From: Tautonia sociabilis
GTDB lineage: Bacteria; Planctomycetota; Planctomycetia; Isosphaerales; Isosphaeraceae
Reading direction: 5' to 3'
Assembly (NCBI RefSeq): GCF_003977685.1
Contig: NZ_RYZH01000006.1
Location: 1-64,000 of the forward strand
Length of the DNA stretch: 64,000 nt
In this document: positions 61,839 to 64,000 of the stretch, one piece after another
Position numbering within the stretch: position 1 is the stretch's first letter
Layout of the letters: every line of letters starts with the position of its first letter
Translations under genes and position numbers: made by a program
The notes under the pieces: model-generated
Told to the model about the DNA's origin: nothing
The model's input: the letters and a program-made list of their open reading frames with translations, nothing else
Database searches by the model: none

Positions 61839-63065
61839 ATGTGGTCCCTGACCCGCTCCGACAACCTGATCGTTGGCATCATGACCTTGGCGCTCGCCCT
61901 GGGGGGGGCGGGTGCGGTGTACCTGATCTCTTCCGGAGGCGGCTCCTCCTCGGCGAGACCGGAGGCTCCGGATCGCTCGGAGCAAGGAGGCAATTGGCCG
62001 TCGGTCATCCGGGGCCGACGATTCCTCGAGCAGGGGAGGCCCGACCGGGCGCTCTCCTCCGTCATGCATATCCGGGAGAACGGCCCGGGGGCCGGCGAGG
62101 CGATGACCGTTGCCGGCATCGCGCTGTTCCGTCTCGGCCAGCCGATCGCGGCCCGTCAGGCCCTCGAGGTCGCCCTCCACTTCCAGCCCAACCAGCCCGA
62201 GACGGTCCTTGCCCTCGCATCGCTCTACCTGATGACTGGCGATACCCCTCGGGGGTTGATCCAGCTCCAGAAGGCCGCGACGCTCGCCCCCGACGATCCC
62301 CGACCGTGGCTCGAGATGGGGAGGATTCATCATGACCTGGGCGAGTCGGTGAGGGCCGCGACCGCGTTCAGGAAGGCGCTGGATCGGGATCCCGACCTCG
62401 TTGAGGCTCGCATCGGCGAGCTCACCAGCCTGCTCAACAGCGCCCAGGTGGAGGAGGCCACCCCGAGGATCGCCGAGGCGCTGGCTCGGCTCCCGGAGGA
62501 CCCGAACGTTCTTGGACTGGCCGCCCGGCACGCCTTCGAACTGGGGGACCAGCCTCGGGCGGCCGAGTTCTCCTCGGCCAGCCTCGCCCTCGACCCGGAC
62601 AACGTCGAGGCGCTGCTCGTCCGAGCCCGGTTGAGCCACGCCTCCGATCGGCTGGAGGAGGCCCTCGCCGATCTGGAGCGCGTCACGGCGTTGCGCCCCA
62701 ACAACCTCGGCGCGCTGCAATTGCTCGGCACGGTTCAGACCCGACTCGGGAGGGCCGAGGAGGCGGCCCGGACCATGACCCGACACGGCCAGGCCCACGA
62801 ACGTGCCCTTCGGATGAACGAACTGGCGATGGAGATCGCCTCACGTCCCGACGACCCCGGGCTCCGCTGGCAGATGGGTAAGCTCGCCCAGGAGGGGGGA
62901 TCAACGGTGCTCGCCCGACGGTGCTACGCCGCCGCCCTGATGCTCGACCCGAACTATCGCCCGGCGCTCGACGGTCTGGCCTCCCTGGGCATCGACCCGG
63001 AGGAGACGCCCTCGGGGGCCTTCGCCTCGGCGCTCGACGGAGGTGCGACGGGGCCTCTCCCCTGA
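61839..63065 (+). CDS. Membrane-anchored TPR protein
   Basis: The 408-residue protein has one N-terminal transmembrane helix (LIVGIMTLALALGGAGAVYL) and about eight tetratricopeptide units (for example GQPIAARQALEVALHFQPNQ, GESVRAATAFRKALDRDPDL, DRLEEALADLERVTALRPNN, LGRAEEAARTMTRHGQA). The TPR part should lie on the periplasmic side. It is a probable interaction scaffold of unknown partner, placed just after the pilin-like gene and its terminator, so transcribed separately. Confidence 0.75.
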   Translation: MWSLTRSDNLIVGIMTLALALGGAGAVYLISSGGGSSSARPEAPDRSEQGGNWPSVIRGRRFLEQGRPDRALSSVMHIRENGPGAGEAMTVAGIALFRLGQPIAARQALEVALHFQPNQPETVLALASLYLMTGDTPRGLIQLQKAATLAPDDPRPWLEMGRIHHDLGESVRAATAFRKALDRDPDLVEARIGELTSLLNSAQVEEATPRIAEALARLPEDPNVLGLAARHAFELGDQPRAAEFSSASLALDPDNVEALLVRARLSHASDRLEEALADLERVTALRPNNLGALQLLGTVQTRLGRAEEAARTMTRHGQAHERALRMNELAMEIASRPDDPGLRWQMGKLAQEGGSTVLARRCYAAALMLDPNYRPALDGLASLGIDPEETPSGAFASALDGGATGPLP

Positions 63066-63078
63066 GCAGAGCGGGGTC

Positions 63079-64000
63079 TTAGACTCGGAGCGTCGCGTCG
63101 AAGCGAGTCCGGCAGGCGTCGACGATCGCCCGGATCGACGCGTCCACCTCCTCGCCGGTCAGCGTCCGATCGGAGTGCCGGAAGGTCAGGCCGAAGTGGA
63201 GGCTGTGCCTGCCCTTGGGGATGCCCGGTCCCTCGAAGGTATCGAGGAACTGGATTGATTCCAGTGTCGGGCCTCCGGTCGACCGGGCGACCCTCGCCAG
63301 CTCGGCCCAGGGGAGGGCCTTGTCGACCACCAGGGAGAGGTCTCTGGAAACCGCCGGGTACACCGGGACGGGGCGATACGAAGGCGCCAGGTCGGCCTGC
63401 TCGATGATCGCATCGAGGTTCAGCTCCGCCGCGGCGCAACGGCCCCGGAGGCCGAGCCTTCGGCCCGCCTCGGGGTCGATCTCGCCGGCGTAACCCAGGT
63501 GCAGACTGCCCAGCAGCAATTCGGCGGCGCGTCCCGGGGCCATCGGGGAGGGGGACGCCGGGCGGGCCTCAAGCCGATCGGCCAGGTGCAGGCGGTCGAG
63601 CAGGGCCTCGACGATCCCCTTGATGCCGAGGAAGTCCACCCCCGCCACCAGCCCCACTCGGGGAGACTCGTCGGGCAGCGGGCGACCGATCCGGGGGAGA
63701 TAGACGTGGGCGATCTCGAACAGCCGGGCGTCGGCCACGCCGTGCGCCTCGTTGTGCGCTCGGGCCGCCAACAGGCTGGGGATGAGGCTCTGCCTCAGGG
63801 CGTTGTTCTTGCGGAAGTCGGCATGCTCCGCCCGGATCGGGGGCTCAACGGGCATCGGGTCCAGGGGAGCGATCAGCTCGTCGGGCACCAGGCTGAAGCA
63901 GACCGCCTCGTCGAGCCCGAGGCCGGTCAGCGCCTCCCGAAGAGCCCGCTCGATCCGCTCGCGCCGGCCGAGGCTGGACGCGGCCAGCGGGACCGGCTGA
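63079..64000 (-). CDS. pheT: Phenylalanyl-tRNA synthetase beta subunit, C-terminal part (partial)
   Basis: The frame is open to the window edge; the 5' part lies beyond 64000. The visible 306 residues cover the core-domain part (FRKNNALRQSLIPSLLAARA, HNEAHGVADARLFEIAHVYL) and the C-terminal FDX-ACB domain (PVPVYPAVSRDLSLVVDKAL, GRHSLHFGLTFRHSDRTLTG, DACRTRFDATLRV). Together with PheS it forms the heterotetramer that charges tRNA-Phe. The stop at 63079-63081 converges with the TPR gene with a 13-nt gap. Confidence 0.95.
   Translation of the reverse strand, partial: QPVPLAASSLGRRERIERALREALTGLGLDEAVCFSLVPDELIAPLDPMPVEPPIRAEHADFRKNNALRQSLIPSLLAARAHNEAHGVADARLFEIAHVYLPRIGRPLPDESPRVGLVAGVDFLGIKGIVEALLDRLHLADRLEARPASPSPMAPGRAAELLLGSLHLGYAGEIDPEAGRRLGLRGRCAAAELNLDAIIEQADLAPSYRPVPVYPAVSRDLSLVVDKALPWAELARVARSTGGPTLESIQFLDTFEGPGIPKGRHSLHFGLTFRHSDRTLTGEEVDASIRAIVDACRTRFDATLRV

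Noticed and set aside
1-64000. tRNA or rRNA genes
   Set aside because: Scanning the gaps by eye showed no T-loop (GGTTCGAATCC-like) or rRNA-like stretches; a tRNA-finding program would be decisive.

Overview
The window is very GC-rich and reads as chromosomal DNA of a planctomycete, most likely from the Isosphaeraceae side of the phylum (inference). The taxonomic markers are a DUF1559 pilin-like protein, a DUF1080 hydrolase, an ECF sigma factor translationally coupled to a Ser/Thr kinase, many exported TPR proteins, and tiny proteins with N-termini typical of the group. No tRNA, rRNA, CRISPR array or intact transposon was seen. Both ends cut genes: the C-terminus of an unidentified protein at the left and the 5' part of pheT at the right.

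Layout. 1-4.5 kb holds a degenerate NtrC-type regulator, a Xer recombinase and a hotdog thioesterase. 4.5-11.4 kb holds an FHA-GAF histidine kinase divergent from a LarA-like protein, a NUDIX enzyme fused to a membrane tail, a HAD phosphatase and an exported TIM-barrel protein. 11.4-13.9 kb is a lower-GC, gene-poor patch with a TPR gene lacking its 5' part, a sigma-factor fragment, a frameshifted secreted-protein gene and small repeats. It looks like a recombination scar. 13.9-25.3 kb is a forward run: small lipoprotein, rimO, pgsA, uppP, addB, addA and an inositol-monophosphatase-family gene, with overlapping junctions from uppP onward. 25.4-32 kb has an exported HEVAH peptidase, rsmD-cca, fabZ and hom. 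32-38.4 kb has a DUF1080 protein, several unknowns, an SDR reductase, trpA and a small HTH-like protein. 38.6-41.4 kb is the ECF sigma/kinase pair. 42.9-48.4 kb has an EEP-fold hydrolase, an exported unknown, a HEAT-repeat protein with a clear terminator, a Sco protein and a lipid kinase. 48.7-54.4 kb has two large exported TPR proteins followed by sufU and sufS. 54.7-64 kb has an old-yellow-enzyme relative, a membrane GTPase with a small membrane partner, two more small lipoproteins, the pilin-like gene with a strong terminator, a TPR protein and pheT.

How the genes work together. Most of the window is housekeeping: AddAB break repair, phospholipid and undecaprenyl metabolism, translation and tRNA maturation, amino-acid biosynthesis and Fe-S assembly. 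Signalling and envelope genes are scattered among these. I did not find a clear multi-gene system that is wholly undescribed. The strongest unusual points are the NtrC-like regulator that has lost GAFTGA and much of its receiver chemistry, AddA with a collapsed nuclease motif beside an intact AddB nuclease, the 182-nt uppP/addB overlap, the NUDIX-membrane fusion, the ECF/kinase pair with a DFN motif, and the scar at 11.8-12.9 kb.
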